From the NCBI GenBank assembly GCA_022567295.1, contig JADFHE010000016.1:1-51170 (forward strand): a stretch of 51,170 bases of DNA, given 5' to 3'. A program made the position numbers and the translations under genes. The DNA comes from Pseudomonadota bacterium (GTDB lineage Bacteria > Pseudomonadota > Gammaproteobacteria > Steroidobacterales > Woeseiaceae). The notes below the pieces were generated by a model, which searched no databases, was not told the origin of the DNA, and saw only the letters and a list, made by a program, of their open reading frames with translations. This document shows, piece by piece, positions 1 to 8,200 of the stretch. Numbering within the stretch: position 1 is the first letter of the stretch; each line of letters starts with the position of its first letter.

Positions 1-481
1 TAACGTCGACCGGCTCCAAAGGATGACTGGCCGCATCAAATTCCTGCCAGTGTCCGAGCAAGGTCCGGCCGGTCACGGGATGTACCAGATCCGGTGCCAG
101 ATCGACCAAAGGGCGCAGCACAAAGCTATACCGCAGTATATCCTCACGCGGTACCCGGACCGGTCGTTCATCCCTAACCAGGTCATTGTAAAGCAGCAGA
201 TCAATATCGAGACGACGTGACTCCCACTTATCGCTGCCGCGGTCGCGACCGGCTAAATTATGTATACGCTCAATCTCGTTACAAATAGCCAGCGGTGCAT
301 CTTCAGACCGCAGGCCAACGACGAGGTTCAGGAAATCGGCACCGTCGAAACCGACCGCGGCGCTCCGGTAAACGGCGGATATCTGCAGTTCACCATAGTG
401 CTTCTGCAGTTCGTCGATAGCCAGTTTCAGGTTTTCTTTAGGCGCCGCGTTGCTGCCAAGCGAGAGATAGACGTTAACCAT
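1..481 (-). CDS. folK: HPPK, folate pyrophosphokinase (partial, 3' end beyond window)
   Basis: Transfers pyrophosphate from ATP to 6-hydroxymethyl-7,8-dihydropterin, the step before dihydropteroate synthase in folate synthesis (cytoplasm). Reading the minus strand from the ATG at 481 gives about 160 residues, with the N-terminal SLGSN motif (residues 7-11) and the HPPK signature around residues 79-98 (RDRGSDKWESRRLDIDLLLY), which carries the Mg/ATP-binding acidic pair of the DxD type. The C-terminus is cut by the window edge. Its start codon shares one base with the folB stop (TGATG), so the two are translationally coupled. No predicted gene sits on the opposite strand; plus-strand frames here are shadows. 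Confidence 0.93.
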   Translation of the reverse strand, partial: MVNVYLSLGSNAAPKENLKLAIDELQKHYGELQISAVYRSAAVGFDGADFLNLVVGLRSEDAPLAICNEIERIHNLAGRDRGSDKWESRRLDIDLLLYNDLVRDERPVRVPREDILRYSFVLRPLVDLAPDLVHPVTGRTLLGHWQEFDAASHPLEPVDV

Positions 482-840
482 CAGTCCGGCCGAACGCCAC
501 GCTCGATCAAGACGCCTACGTCTTTTGAGCCGCGTATGGCGCCGGGCTTGTTAACGCGAACCTTGACCCACGCTACGTCGAACTCGTCGCGAATGATTTC
601 AGCGATTCGCTCGGCCAGTGTCTCGACGAGCTGAAAACTTGACCCAGCAACGAAATCCTGCACGCGCTTCGCGACCGACTTGTAGTTCAATGTATCAGCA
701 ACGTCGTCTGTCGTTGCGGCCGTCGCAACGTCGGCACTCATTTCGAGATCGATAACAACTGTCTGGCGAATACGACGTTCCCACTCCCAGATACCGATGG
801 TCGTATCGACCTTGAGCTCGTTGAGAAAAATCTTGTCCAT
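481..840 (-). CDS. folB: Dihydroneopterin aldolase
   Basis: Converts 7,8-dihydroneopterin to 6-hydroxymethyl-dihydropterin plus glycolaldehyde, feeding FolK directly. The 119 residues match the usual FolB length. The N-terminal TTIGIWEWE carries the conserved active-site glutamate (E21), DDVADTLNY lies near residues 45-53, and the catalytic lysine is in NKPGA (K98). It follows tsaD by 18 nt on the same strand and overlaps folK by one base, so tsaD-folB-folK looks like one transcript. In Pseudomonas and many relatives plsY lies beside folB; here it is absent from this slot. Confidence 0.95.
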   Translation of the reverse strand: MDKIFLNELKVDTTIGIWEWERRIRQTVVIDLEMSADVATAATTDDVADTLNYKSVAKRVQDFVAGSSFQLVETLAERIAEIIRDEFDVAWVKVRVNKPGAIRGSKDVGVLIERGVRPD

Positions 841-858
841 AAGCCCCTTGATCCTGAA

Positions 859-1872
859 TCAGGCCAGAGATGGTACGTCCAGCGTATCCAGTGACCATCT
901 CGCTACCGCCCGAATCTCTGCCGCATCTTCTGCATCTGCCAGACGCATCGCCCCCGCAATCGCGATCATCGCGCCGTTGTCGGTACAGAACTCAAATCGT
1001 GGGTAAAAGACATCGCCAGTGAAGTGCTTCACCATCTCCTTACGTAGCAGGCGATTCGCGCCTACGCCACCTGCGACGACGATTCTGTTCATTCCGTGCA
1101 ACTTCGCCGCCTTGACGGCCTTGCCAACCAAGGTATCCACGGCCGCGCGCTGAAACGACGCCGCAATATCGGCGCGGCGCAAATCGAGCGCGCCGCTGGA
1201 TTCGATTCTTTTGACCTCAAGCATTACGGCCGTTTTCAATCCGCTGAAACTAAAATCGAAGTTTGGCCGGTTGAGCATCGGTCGCGGGAACGAATACGCC
1301 GTGTCGTCGCCGTCCTCTGCCAGCTCCGCGAGCAGCGGTCCACCTGGATATCCCAGGCCCAGCAATTTCGCTGTCTTATCGAAGGCCTCGCCAGCTGCAT
1401 CATCCAGTGTCGTTCCCAGCGTTTCGTAATCACCCAGACCCCGCACCGCAATGAGCATTGTGTGTCCACCCGATACCAGCAGCGCGAGAAACGGAAATCG
1501 CGGTGCCTCATCTTCAAGCATCGGCGCCAGCAAATGGCCCTCCATGTGGTGTACCGGGACAACCGGGCAGCCCCAGGCAAGTCCGAGCCCATTGGCCATG
1601 CCGCCGCCGACCATCAGCGCGCCGACCAATCCCGGCCCGGCCGTATACGCTATGGCATCGGGCCTCTCGATATCGGCGTCGCTCATAACCTGTTGAATCA
1701 ATGGCAAAAGCATGCGGATATGGTCACGAGAAGCGATCTCCGGAACGACGCCGCCGTAAGCCGAATGCAGGTCCATTTGACTGTGCAACGCGTCCGCAAT
1801 GAGTCCGCGCGCAGAGCAAAAAAGCGCCACGCCCGTCTCGTCGCAACTGGTTTCAATACCGAGGGTGATCAT
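859..1872 (-). CDS. tsaD: tRNA N6-adenosine threonylcarbamoyltransferase TsaD
   Basis: Transfers threonylcarbamoyl from TC-AMP to A37 of ANN-decoding tRNAs, working with TsaB, TsaE and TsaC. The 337-residue protein has the standard length and ASKHA fold marks. It begins [13 protein letters not shown]; the iron-binding HMEGH motif gives H109 and H113; a glycine-rich LVSGGHT follows, and the late [13 protein letters not shown] and [10 protein letters not shown] motifs complete the nucleotide site. It is transcribed divergently from rpsU, as in E. coli and Pseudomonas; the 115-bp gap holds the rpsU promoter and leader. The start is the only ATG that preserves the family N-terminus. Confidence 0.96.
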   Translation of the reverse strand: MITLGIETSCDETGVALFCSARGLIADALHSQMDLHSAYGGVVPEIASRDHIRMLLPLIQQVMSDADIERPDAIAYTAGPGLVGALMVGGGMANGLGLAWGCPVVPVHHMEGHLLAPMLEDEAPRFPFLALLVSGGHTMLIAVRGLGDYETLGTTLDDAAGEAFDKTAKLLGLGYPGGPLLAELAEDGDDTAYSFPRPMLNRPNFDFSFSGLKTAVMLEVKRIESSGALDLRRADIAASFQRAAVDTLVGKAVKAAKLHGMNRIVVAGGVGANRLLRKEMVKHFTGDVFYPRFEFCTDNGAMIAIAGAMRLADAEDAAEIRAVARWSLDTLDVPSLA

Positions 1873-1898
1873 AGGCGGCGAATCATAACGTGAACCCT

Positions 1899-1930
1899 TT
1901 GCAAACCGCCAAATCTGGCGTTATTATACT
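1899..1930 (+). promoter_or_regulatory. Possible promoter of the rpsU-yqeY-dnaG-rpoD operon
   Basis: A TATACT hexamer (1925-1930, 5 of 6 to the -10 consensus) lies in the tsaD/rpsU divergent gap. The best upstream hexamer is TTGCAA (1899-1904), but the 20-nt spacer is long, so the -35 assignment is weak. A start near 1937 would put the 1940-1963 hairpin at the very 5' end of the transcript. Confidence 0.35.
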
Positions 1931-1939
1931 CTGTTCTGT

Positions 1940-1963
1940 CCCGGCCATGTGCCGGGTTTATTT
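1940..1963 (+). promoter_or_regulatory. Hairpin plus T-rich tail in the rpsU leader
   Basis: CCCGGC (1940-1945), loop CATGT and GCCGGG (1951-1956) form a perfect 6-bp GC stem followed by TTTATTT. This looks like a small intrinsic terminator but sits between the putative promoter and the rpsU start at 1988. It could therefore act as an attenuator, or as a protein-binding leader hairpin for S21 autoregulation. It cannot terminate tsaD, which runs the other way. Confidence 0.4.
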
Positions 1964-1987
1964 ATGTCTGGACGGAATACCGGAACA

Positions 1988-2203
1988 ATGCCAAGTGTTC
2001 GCGTAAAAGAGAACGAATATTTTGACGCTGCCCTGCGTCGCTTCAAGCGCGCCTGTGAAAAGGCCGGAATCCTTACCGAGCTTCGTCGTCGTGAATATTA
2101 CGAGAAGCCCACCCAGGAAAGAAAGCGCAAGAAAGCCGCGGCCGTCAAGCGCCATCTGAAGCGCATATCTCGCGATGAAGCGAAGCGCAAGCGTCTTTAC
2201 TAA
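1988..2203 (+). CDS. rpsU: 30S ribosomal protein S21
   Basis: Small basic protein of the 30S platform, needed for efficient initiation on mRNAs. The 71 residues from the ATG at 1988 ([12 protein letters not shown]...) match the gammaproteobacterial length exactly, with a lysine/arginine-rich C-terminal half ([12 protein letters not shown]) ending KRLY. An in-frame ATG at 1949 would add 13 unconserved residues and is rejected; a GGACGGAA stretch lies upstream of the chosen ATG. It is first gene of the classical rpsU-dnaG-rpoD macromolecular-synthesis operon, 20 nt before yqeY. Confidence 0.95.
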   Translation: MPSVRVKENEYFDAALRRFKRACEKAGILTELRRREYYEKPTQERKRKKAAAVKRHLKRISRDEAKRKRLY

Positions 2204-2223
2204 GTCGAGACGCGCTGCCCGCG

Positions 2224-2673
2224 ATGTCACTGAAAGATCAAATCACAGAAGATATGAAGTCTGCCCTGAAGGCCGGTCAAAAAGATCGGCTGAAAGTGGT
2301 GCGGCTAATTATTGCTGCAATTCAGCAAGTCGAGATTGATACGCGCGAACAGCTCGACGAGGCAGCGGTGCTGGTCGTGCTCACCAAGATGGTCAAACAG
2401 CGCCGCGACTCCGTCGAGCAATTCGTGAACGGCAAGCGCGAAGACCTCGCTGCGATTGAGCGCGACGAAATTTTGGTGCTTGAAAGCTACCTGCCGGAAC
2501 AGCTGTCCGCTGAAGAACTGACGGCGATGGTAGACGAGGTCATTCAGGCGACGGGCGCGACAGGAATTCGCGATATGGGCAAGGTCATGGGCCAGATCAA
2601 GGCGCAAGCATCGGGCCGGGCCGATATGGGCGCGGTCAGCGCGAGCGTCAAAGAACGCCTTAACGCTCTCTAG
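2224..2673 (+). CDS. GatB/YqeY domain protein
   Basis: 149-residue YqeY-family protein related to the C-terminal tail domain of the amidotransferase subunit GatB, which binds tRNA. Visible marks are the N-terminal LKDQITEDMKSALKAG, the central helical stretch with VLTKMVKQRRDSVEQF, the linker LESYLPEQLS, and the C-terminal GMGKVMG-like segment (IRDMGKVMGQIKAQASGRADMG). It lies between rpsU and dnaG, as PA0578 does in Pseudomonas (from memory). Its exact role is not established; position implies co-expression with translation, replication and transcription initiation genes. Confidence 0.93.
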   Translation: MSLKDQITEDMKSALKAGQKDRLKVVRLIIAAIQQVEIDTREQLDEAAVLVVLTKMVKQRRDSVEQFVNGKREDLAAIERDEILVLESYLPEQLSAEELTAMVDEVIQATGATGIRDMGKVMGQIKAQASGRADMGAVSASVKERLNAL

Positions 2674-2726
2674 ATTGGCGCGGAATTTGCGCTCTGGCAA
2701 AGCCAGCTCTTTAGGCTATGCTTCAT

Positions 2727-2748
2727 ACCAAGACCGACTTGGTCGGTC
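2727..2748 (+). promoter_or_regulatory. Two mutually exclusive hairpins / palindrome upstream of dnaG
   Basis: GACCGAC (2732-2738) and GTCGGTC (2742-2748) form a perfect 7-bp dyad with a 3-nt spacer. The overlapping ACCAAG (2727-2732) and CTTGGT (2738-2743) form a competing 6-bp stem. As RNA these could be alternative structures between yqeY and dnaG; as DNA the GACCGAC...GTCGGTC dyad looks like a TetR-family operator half-site pair. A further weak stem, ACCCG/CGGGT (2799-2816), precedes the dnaG start. No T-run follows, so it is not an intrinsic terminator. Confidence 0.35.
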
Positions 2749-2830
2749 AACAGGCGGAGCTGCGCAGCGGCTCGCTAATAATAAAAAAATTCATAAAGAC
2801 CCGGTGTGCATCGGGTAGCGTTTATAAATT

Positions 2831-4576
2831 ATGGCCGGATTGATCCCTCAAGACTTCATTGACGATCTTATCGCAAGAGCAGATATCGTCGAGGTTGTCG
2901 GACGCCGAGTCCAATTAAAGAAGGCCGGCCGCGAATTTAAAGCCTGCTGCCCTTTCCACGACGAGAAAACCCCCTCTTTCACAGTAAGCCCCGGCAAAGG
3001 CTTTTATCATTGTTTTGGCTGTGGTGCGCATGGCACGGCAATTGGTTTCCTGATGGAATTCGACCACATGAGTTTCGTCGAAGCGATTGAGTCCCTGGCG
3101 AATTCGATGGGCGTTGAAATCCCGCGAAGTGAGAGCGATCAACCCGCCAAACGCTACGACGAACTGTTCTCACTGATGGACGCCGTCGCACGGCATTGGC
3201 AGTCGTGCCTCAAGGAAACGCCGGAGGCCGTGGAGTACCTGAAAAATCGCGGTATCGACGGTTCGACTGCCAAGCGCTTTGGCATCGGCTTCGCGCCGGA
3301 CGGTTGGAGCAACGTACTCGACAAGTTTGGCCAATCCGAAGAAGCAACCGATAGATTGCTCGCAACCGGCCTCGTCATTCGTAAAGACAGCGGCAAACAT
3401 TACGATCGATTTCGCGATCGCATCATGTTCCCGATTCGCGACGCACGGGGCCGCACGATCGGTTTTGGCGGTCGCACGATGGGCGACGGCGAGCCGAAAT
3501 ATCTAAACTCACCCGAGACCGTCCTGTTTCATAAGGGTCGCGAGCTGTACGGTATGTACGAGGCGCGCCAGGCATTGCGCCACATCGACCGGTTGGTAGT
3601 TGTCGAGGGCTACATGGATACGATTGCGCTGGCCAGGAACGGCATCGATTACGTTGTCGCAACGTTAGGTACGGCGACCACTAGCGAGCATCTCAACCAC
3701 TTGTTTCGACTGACCGAGAACGTGTATTTCTCTTTCGACGGGGACCGCGCGGGTACCAAAGCGGCCTGGCGAGCATTGGAAAACGCGTTGCCGCAGATTC
3801 GCGAAGGGCGGCAGATTCGTTTCGTTTTTCTTCCCGAAGGCCAGGACCCCGACTCCTACGTAAACGAGAACGGTGCTGAGGCGTTCGTGCAATTGCTGGA
3901 AGCCGGACTGCCTTTGTCAGAATTTCTGATTCGGGAGCTTGCCAGCCAGGTTGATATGGACACAATCGACGGGCGGGCCAAATTGGCAGAAATGGCACGT
4001 CCGCTTGTCAACAGAATTCCGGCCGGCATCTATCGTGAGTTGCTACTCGAAAGTCTCGCTGAGTCCGTTGGCCTTAGCGCAACGAAACTCGAGAAAATGA
4101 TGATCGCCGGGGCGCAGGCGGTTGATCGATCTGTGCACGCAGGTCCCGCAGCGATTCCGAGGCGGCGGCGGTCTGCAACCAGCGGCGGCCCCTCGGTCGT
4201 TCGGCGCGCGATAACACTCGTTTTGAATTATCCCGAGGCAGGCAAGAACCTGGATGTCGAGATGTTGGCGGGTGTGCAGCGAGCCGGAGTCGATTTGTTG
4301 ACGACGCTCGTTGAAACCGTGCAGTCAGAACCCAATATCACGACGGCTGGATTGCTGGAGCGGTGGCGCCACGATGAAAAAGGCCGTCATTTAGGGAAAC
4401 TTGCTGCGGCCGCCATGCCCATGGACGAAGAATTTGACGCCGCCGCAGAGCTCGGCGAGTGCCTGCAGCAACTGTCCCTTGCGGGGCGCAGGGAAAGAAT
4501 CGAGTTCTTGATTGAAAAACAACGAGTTACGGGTCTGACAGACGACGAGAAATCGGAGCTGACACAGCGACATTAG
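2831..4576 (+). CDS. dnaG: DNA primase
   Basis: Synthesises RNA primers for the replication fork in contact with DnaB helicase. The 581 residues show the N-terminal CHC2 zinc finger (C40, H43, C61, C64; CCPFHDEKTPSF...FGCG). The RNA-polymerase core follows with RFRDRIMFPI and GFGGR near residues 193-216, then the TOPRIM motifs VVEGYMD and FDGDRAG that carry the metal-binding acids. The less conserved C-terminal third (after about 430) is the DnaB-interaction domain. It lies 157 nt after yqeY, an unusually roomy gap containing two possible regulatory hairpins, and 89 nt before rpoD. Confidence 0.97.
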   Translation: MAGLIPQDFIDDLIARADIVEVVGRRVQLKKAGREFKACCPFHDEKTPSFTVSPGKGFYHCFGCGAHGTAIGFLMEFDHMSFVEAIESLANSMGVEIPRSESDQPAKRYDELFSLMDAVARHWQSCLKETPEAVEYLKNRGIDGSTAKRFGIGFAPDGWSNVLDKFGQSEEATDRLLATGLVIRKDSGKHYDRFRDRIMFPIRDARGRTIGFGGRTMGDGEPKYLNSPETVLFHKGRELYGMYEARQALRHIDRLVVVEGYMDTIALARNGIDYVVATLGTATTSEHLNHLFRLTENVYFSFDGDRAGTKAAWRALENALPQIREGRQIRFVFLPEGQDPDSYVNENGAEAFVQLLEAGLPLSEFLIRELASQVDMDTIDGRAKLAEMARPLVNRIPAGIYRELLLESLAESVGLSATKLEKMMIAGAQAVDRSVHAGPAAIPRRRRSATSGGPSVVRRAITLVLNYPEAGKNLDVEMLAGVQRAGVDLLTTLVETVQSEPNITTAGLLERWRHDEKGRHLGKLAAAAMPMDEEFDAAAELGECLQQLSLAGRRERIEFLIEKQRVTGLTDDEKSELTQRH

Positions 4577-4627
4577 GGCCTTAAGCTTATGATAAAACTA
4601 TAGATTGTGTTCTTTCAAGAGAGTAGT

Positions 4628-4669
4628 ATGGATCGTTTGTATCTTTTACCCGTAGGAATTTTATCTTGA
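4628..4669 (+). CDS. Possible 13-aa leader peptide overlapping the rpoD start
   Basis: An ATG at 4628 preceded by a purine-rich AGAGAG opens a 13-codon frame ([13 protein letters not shown]) whose TGA (4667-4669) overlaps the TTG start of rpoD (4666-4668) in the arrangement TTGA. Such overlap permits translational coupling: ribosomes finishing the leader could re-initiate at the weak TTG. The AGGAAT that would serve rpoD lies inside the leader. Nothing but position supports it, and chance short ORFs are common. Confidence 0.3.
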   Translation: MDRLYLLPVGILS

Positions 4670-6480
4670 CAGAAAAAAGTGCGGTGGCTGGCGGCAGCAA
4701 GCAAGCTCAGCAACTAAGGGAATTGATTGCCCGCGGCAAGGAACAAGGCTATCTGACGTATGCAGAGGTCAACGATCACCTGCCGAACGACATCGTCGAC
4801 CCGGAACAGATTGAAGACATCGTCAACATGATTAATGACATGGGCATTGCGGTGCACGAAAAGGCACCGGATGCTGAGTCGTTAACACTGTCCGATGCGA
4901 CAGCGACTGATGATGACGGTGCGGAAGAAGCAGAAGCTGCCCTCGCCAGCGTCGACGCTGAGTTTGGCCGTACAACCGACCCGGTTCGGATGTACATGCG
5001 CGAGATGGGCACTGTCGAACTGTTAACGCGCCAGGGCGAGATAGAAATTGCTAAGCGCATTGAGGCCGGCCTTAATCAGGTCAAGAGCCACATGCTGCAT
5101 TTCCCGCCGACTGTTGAGGCCTTGCTCCAGGTTGCCGATCGTGTCATTGGCGGGGAGACCCGCATGCAGGATTTCGTGGTTGGATTTATCGATCCGAATG
5201 AGCCGGATGAGATCAAGCCGCCAGCGCCCAAGACTGACGACGATGACGACGAGGTCATTGACACGGGTCCTGATCCGGACGAAGTTAAGGCGCGCGTCAG
5301 AATAATCCGTCGCCACTTCAACCGTGGCATGAAATACCTCGACAAATACTGTTTCAAAGACCGGCGCACAACCAAAGCGCTTAACGAAATGACCGACCAG
5401 GTCATGGAACTCAAGCTCGCGCCGAAATTATTCGACGCGTTGGTGCGTAATCTTCGCGATGTTGTTTCGATTATTCGCAACCAGGAACGTATGGTGATGC
5501 AGATTTGCGTTCGCGATGCCGGCATGCCACGTAAAGACTTCCTGTCGAGTTTCCCGAAAAGCGAAACGGACATGTCGTGGATCGACAAGCACATTCGCGC
5601 CAAGCGCAAGCATTCTTCGATTCTCGCGAAACTCAAGGACGACATCCTGCGCGCGCAGCGCAAGTTGATCGCCGTTGAAGTGGCCACGCGTCTCAGCATT
5701 GTCGAGATTAAGGAAATCAACCGCCAGATCTCGATCGGCGAGGCGAAAGCTCGCCGCGCGAAGAAAGAAATGGTTGAAGCCAACTTGCGTCTCGTTATCT
5801 CTATCGCCAAGAAATACACGAATCGCGGTTTACAGTTCCTGGATCTGATTCAGGAAGGCAACATCGGACTGATGAAGGCCGTCGATAAATTCGAATACCG
5901 TCGCGGCTACAAATTCTCGACCTACGCGACCTGGTGGATTCGTCAGGCGATTACGCGCTCAATTGCTGATCAGGCACGTACGATTCGCATCCCGGTGCAT
6001 ATGATCGAGACGATCAACAAGCTGAACCGTATCTCCCGTCAGATGCTGCAGGAAATGGGGCGCGAACCACTGCCTGATGAACTGGCAGAGCGCATGGAGA
6101 TGCCAGAGGACAAGGTTCGCAAGGTACTCAAGATTGCGAAAGAACCGATTTCAATGGAAACACCGATCGGTGACGACGAAGACTCACACCTTGGCGATTT
6201 TATCGAAGATCAAACCGTTCACTCACCGGTGGACTCTGCAACGACTTCGGGTCTGAAGGAAACGACCCACTCGGTACTTGCCGGGCTGACACCACGCGAA
6301 GCGAAGGTGCTGCGCATGCGTTTCGGTATCGACATGAACACCGATCACACGCTTGAAGAGGTCGGCAAGCAGTTTGACGTCACTCGCGAGCGTATTCGTC
6401 AGATCGAAGCGAAGGCGTTGCGCAAGTTACGCCATCCGACACGGTCGGATCAGCTGCGGAGCTTCTTGCTCGAAGACTAA
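4666..6480 (+). CDS. rpoD: RNA polymerase primary sigma factor (sigma-70)
   Basis: 604-residue housekeeping sigma factor. Region 1.1 is recognisable ([13 protein letters not shown], residues 28-40). Region 1.2 starts at [11 protein letters not shown] (about 105-115), followed by the acidic non-conserved region. Region 2 (from [12 protein letters not shown], about 373) includes the [14 protein letters not shown] core-binding and [13 protein letters not shown] -10 recognition segments. Region 4 ends with the [19 protein letters not shown] helix-turn-helix. A TTG start at 4666 with AGGAAT eight nt upstream is the only start compatible with the MTEKSAV-like N-terminus; the upstream in-frame codons are not conserved. 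The TTG start may lower expression or couple it to the upstream leader ORF. Confidence 0.97.
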   Translation: MTEKSAVAGGSKQAQQLRELIARGKEQGYLTYAEVNDHLPNDIVDPEQIEDIVNMINDMGIAVHEKAPDAESLTLSDATATDDDGAEEAEAALASVDAEFGRTTDPVRMYMREMGTVELLTRQGEIEIAKRIEAGLNQVKSHMLHFPPTVEALLQVADRVIGGETRMQDFVVGFIDPNEPDEIKPPAPKTDDDDDEVIDTGPDPDEVKARVRIIRRHFNRGMKYLDKYCFKDRRTTKALNEMTDQVMELKLAPKLFDALVRNLRDVVSIIRNQERMVMQICVRDAGMPRKDFLSSFPKSETDMSWIDKHIRAKRKHSSILAKLKDDILRAQRKLIAVEVATRLSIVEIKEINRQISIGEAKARRAKKEMVEANLRLVISIAKKYTNRGLQFLDLIQEGNIGLMKAVDKFEYRRGYKFSTYATWWIRQAITRSIADQARTIRIPVHMIETINKLNRISRQMLQEMGREPLPDELAERMEMPEDKVRKVLKIAKEPISMETPIGDDEDSHLGDFIEDQTVHSPVDSATTSGLKETTHSVLAGLTPREAKVLRMRFGIDMNTDHTLEEVGKQFDVTRERIRQIEAKALRKLRHPTRSDQLRSFLLED

Positions 6481-6503
6481 TTGCAGGAGCACTTTGACGG
6501 CAT

Positions 6504-6526
6504 AAGACCGCCTTGCGGGCTTATAT
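6504..6526 (+). terminator. Weak hairpin after rpoD
   Basis: AAG-A-CCGC (6504-6511), loop CTT and GCGG-G-CTT (6515-6522) pair with one internal A/G mismatch and lead into a short AT stretch. It is the only stem between the rpoD stop and the tRNA gene and may be a partial terminator. It abuts the possible -35 of the tRNA promoter. Confidence 0.3.
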
Positions 6527-6550
6527 CCTTTGGGCGCGACCTGCTAGAAT
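6521..6550 (+). promoter_or_regulatory. Probable tRNA promoter with GC-rich discriminator
   Basis: TAGAAT (6545-6550, 5 of 6 to consensus) sits about 9 nt before the mature tRNA 5' end, so transcription would begin close to it. The following TCCGCGCGT is a GC-rich discriminator, as in stringently controlled stable-RNA promoters. The -35 is poor (TTATAT at 6521-6526, 18-nt spacer), so the tRNA may also be read from rpoD. Confidence 0.4.
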
Positions 6551-6559
6551 TCCGCGCGT

Positions 6560-6636
<77 letters not shown>

Positions 6637-6644
6637 TTTTTGAC

Positions 6645-7583
6645 TTAGATAACCCGTTCTATGTCCGGCAGCCACGCTTGCCAATAGGCGTGCTGCTCCC
6701 GCAATTCAACGACCGCAACCGCATCGTTACGCTCTATCAATGTCAGCGTGTTTCCAGGCCGTAATTGGCCTAGAACATGCAAGTCCATCCTCGTGATTTT
6801 CGCGACGCGCGGATATCCACCCGTTGTTCCTGAATCGACTGACAACACAAATAAACTGCCGTCGTGAGGGCACTGAATCGTTCCCGGAAACACGGCGGCG
6901 CTCGGCATCTGGCCGTCGGAGTCCGTGGTAAACGCCTCACCATCCAGCTTGATACCCATGCGGTCGCTGCGGTTAGACACCGTGAATTTTTGTTCGAATA
7001 ATCGTTGTGGATCCCGCATGCTGTCTGTCTCGCAGGAACGACCTGCCCGCACGGTCCAGGCACCCAGCATCGGCGTTCGATATTCTGCTGGCGTCACCAG
7101 CAACGGTGCATCCACAGCTGCATCGCACAACTGCAGTTCATCACCAGCCTCAAGCGCCCTGCCCGCATACCCACCGAACTCAGCCGGCAAGTATGTCGAT
7201 GTCGACCCGAGTACTTCATCGGCGTCCAAGCCGCCTGCAAAGGCCACGTAACTACGGACGCCTTTTTCTGCGGAGCCAACAGCTAAAACGTCGTCGGGGC
7301 GAACCACAATAGTGGAGTGTTGTTCTACCGGGTCACCGTTGAGTGTGCATTTCGCGATTGCCCCGGTTATCGCAATGCGCGAATCGCAGTCAAACATCAA
7401 TGTCACGCCGGTCAGCGTCGTTTCCAGGGCCGAGACAAATGACGTGTTGCCAACCAGCCGGTTTGCCAGCGCCATCGACAATGGGTCTGCCGGTCCGCTG
7501 GCTGGCACGCCCAGATGCCGTTTGCCTGTTCTCGGCCGACTCTGAATAGTTGACTGCAAACCAGGCTTTCGTACCAGTACCAT
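6645..7583 (-). CDS. pxpC: 5-oxoprolinase subunit PxpC
   Basis: Subunit of the prokaryotic ATP-dependent 5-oxoprolinase PxpABC, which opens pyroglutamate to glutamate (cytoplasmic damage-control or nitrogen salvage). The 312-residue KipA/AHS2-type protein has the family start VRKPGLQSTIQ followed by HLGVPASGPADPLSMALANRLVGN, and a late DSGTTGGYPRVAKI motif. Its ATG shares one base with the pxpB stop, and it is the last gene of a three-gene overlapping operon. Its 3' end is 9 nt from the tRNA on the opposite strand. Confidence 0.94.
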   Translation of the reverse strand: MVLVRKPGLQSTIQSRPRTGKRHLGVPASGPADPLSMALANRLVGNTSFVSALETTLTGVTLMFDCDSRIAITGAIAKCTLNGDPVEQHSTIVVRPDDVLAVGSAEKGVRSYVAFAGGLDADEVLGSTSTYLPAEFGGYAGRALEAGDELQLCDAAVDAPLLVTPAEYRTPMLGAWTVRAGRSCETDSMRDPQRLFEQKFTVSNRSDRMGIKLDGEAFTTDSDGQMPSAAVFPGTIQCPHDGSLFVLSVDSGTTGGYPRVAKITRMDLHVLGQLRPGNTLTLIERNDAVAVVELREQHAYWQAWLPDIERVI

Positions 7584-8200
7584 CAGAGCGTTTCGACTGC
7601 CGTGAAAACGACAGTCGCACCAGCAGACAGCAGGAAGGGGTCGTCGGAGCTCGCATCAAAAAGCTTGCGCGCCGTTCGCCCTATCAACGGCCAACCACCC
7701 GGCCCCGGCACAGCATATATTCCGGTTCGTCCACCGGCGATTCCGATTGAACCTGCCGGAAGGTGCTGTCGCGGTTCCGAGTGGCGCTCAACGACCAGAC
7801 GATCATCCAGCCCGCCGACGTAGGCAAAGCCGGGCGTAAAACCAATCATGTCGACCGTATATTCACCGCTGTGCAGGGCAACGAACTCACCTTTCGTCAG
7901 GCCCAGCTTCTCGCACACCTGTTCGAGGTCAGGACCAAACTCTCCGCCGTAGACTATGGGTATTTCAATAACAGCCTGCTGGTCTACTGGCCGTACCGAT
8001 ACGTTTGCAACAGCGTCCTTAAGCCGGGTCTCCGCATCGGCCCGATCAACACACGCGAGGTCGAAGTGAACAACGACGGAGTCGATTCCGGCGACGGCGT
8101 CGATCCAGCCTCCGCTTTGACGGAGCGCTGCAGCTAGTGCCTGTGCAGCCTGCGTGTCAACGACAGCAACACTGATCAAGTCGTCACCGGCCGACCGCAC
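7583..8200 (-). CDS. pxpB: 5-oxoprolinase subunit PxpB
   Basis: KipI/AHS1-family subunit of PxpABC, 205 residues. Motifs visible are the central VEIPIVYGGEFGPDL, LTKGEFVALHSG, and MIGFTPGFAYVGGLD, then PGSIGIAGGRTGIYAVPGPGGWPLIGRT-type glycine-rich segments (split here: AGSIGIAGGRTGIY and PGPGGWPLIGRT). The start is a GTG at 8200 that overlaps the pxpA 3' end by 17 nt; no nearer start preserves the N-terminal domain. The overlap supports one polycistronic message. Confidence 0.93.
   Translation of the reverse strand: MRSAGDDLISVAVVDTQAAQALAAALRQSGGWIDAVAGIDSVVVHFDLACVDRADAETRLKDAVANVSVRPVDQQAVIEIPIVYGGEFGPDLEQVCEKLGLTKGEFVALHSGEYTVDMIGFTPGFAYVGGLDDRLVVERHSEPRQHLPAGSIGIAGGRTGIYAVPGPGGWPLIGRTARKLFDASSDDPFLLSAGATVVFTAVETL

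Noticed and set aside
1096-1893. 265-codon plus-strand frame opposite tsaD
   Set aside because: Arginine/histidine-rich shadow of tsaD; no family features.
5076-5819. 247-codon minus-strand frame opposite rpoD
   Set aside because: Low-complexity Ser/Arg/Leu composition typical of an antisense shadow of a highly conserved gene.
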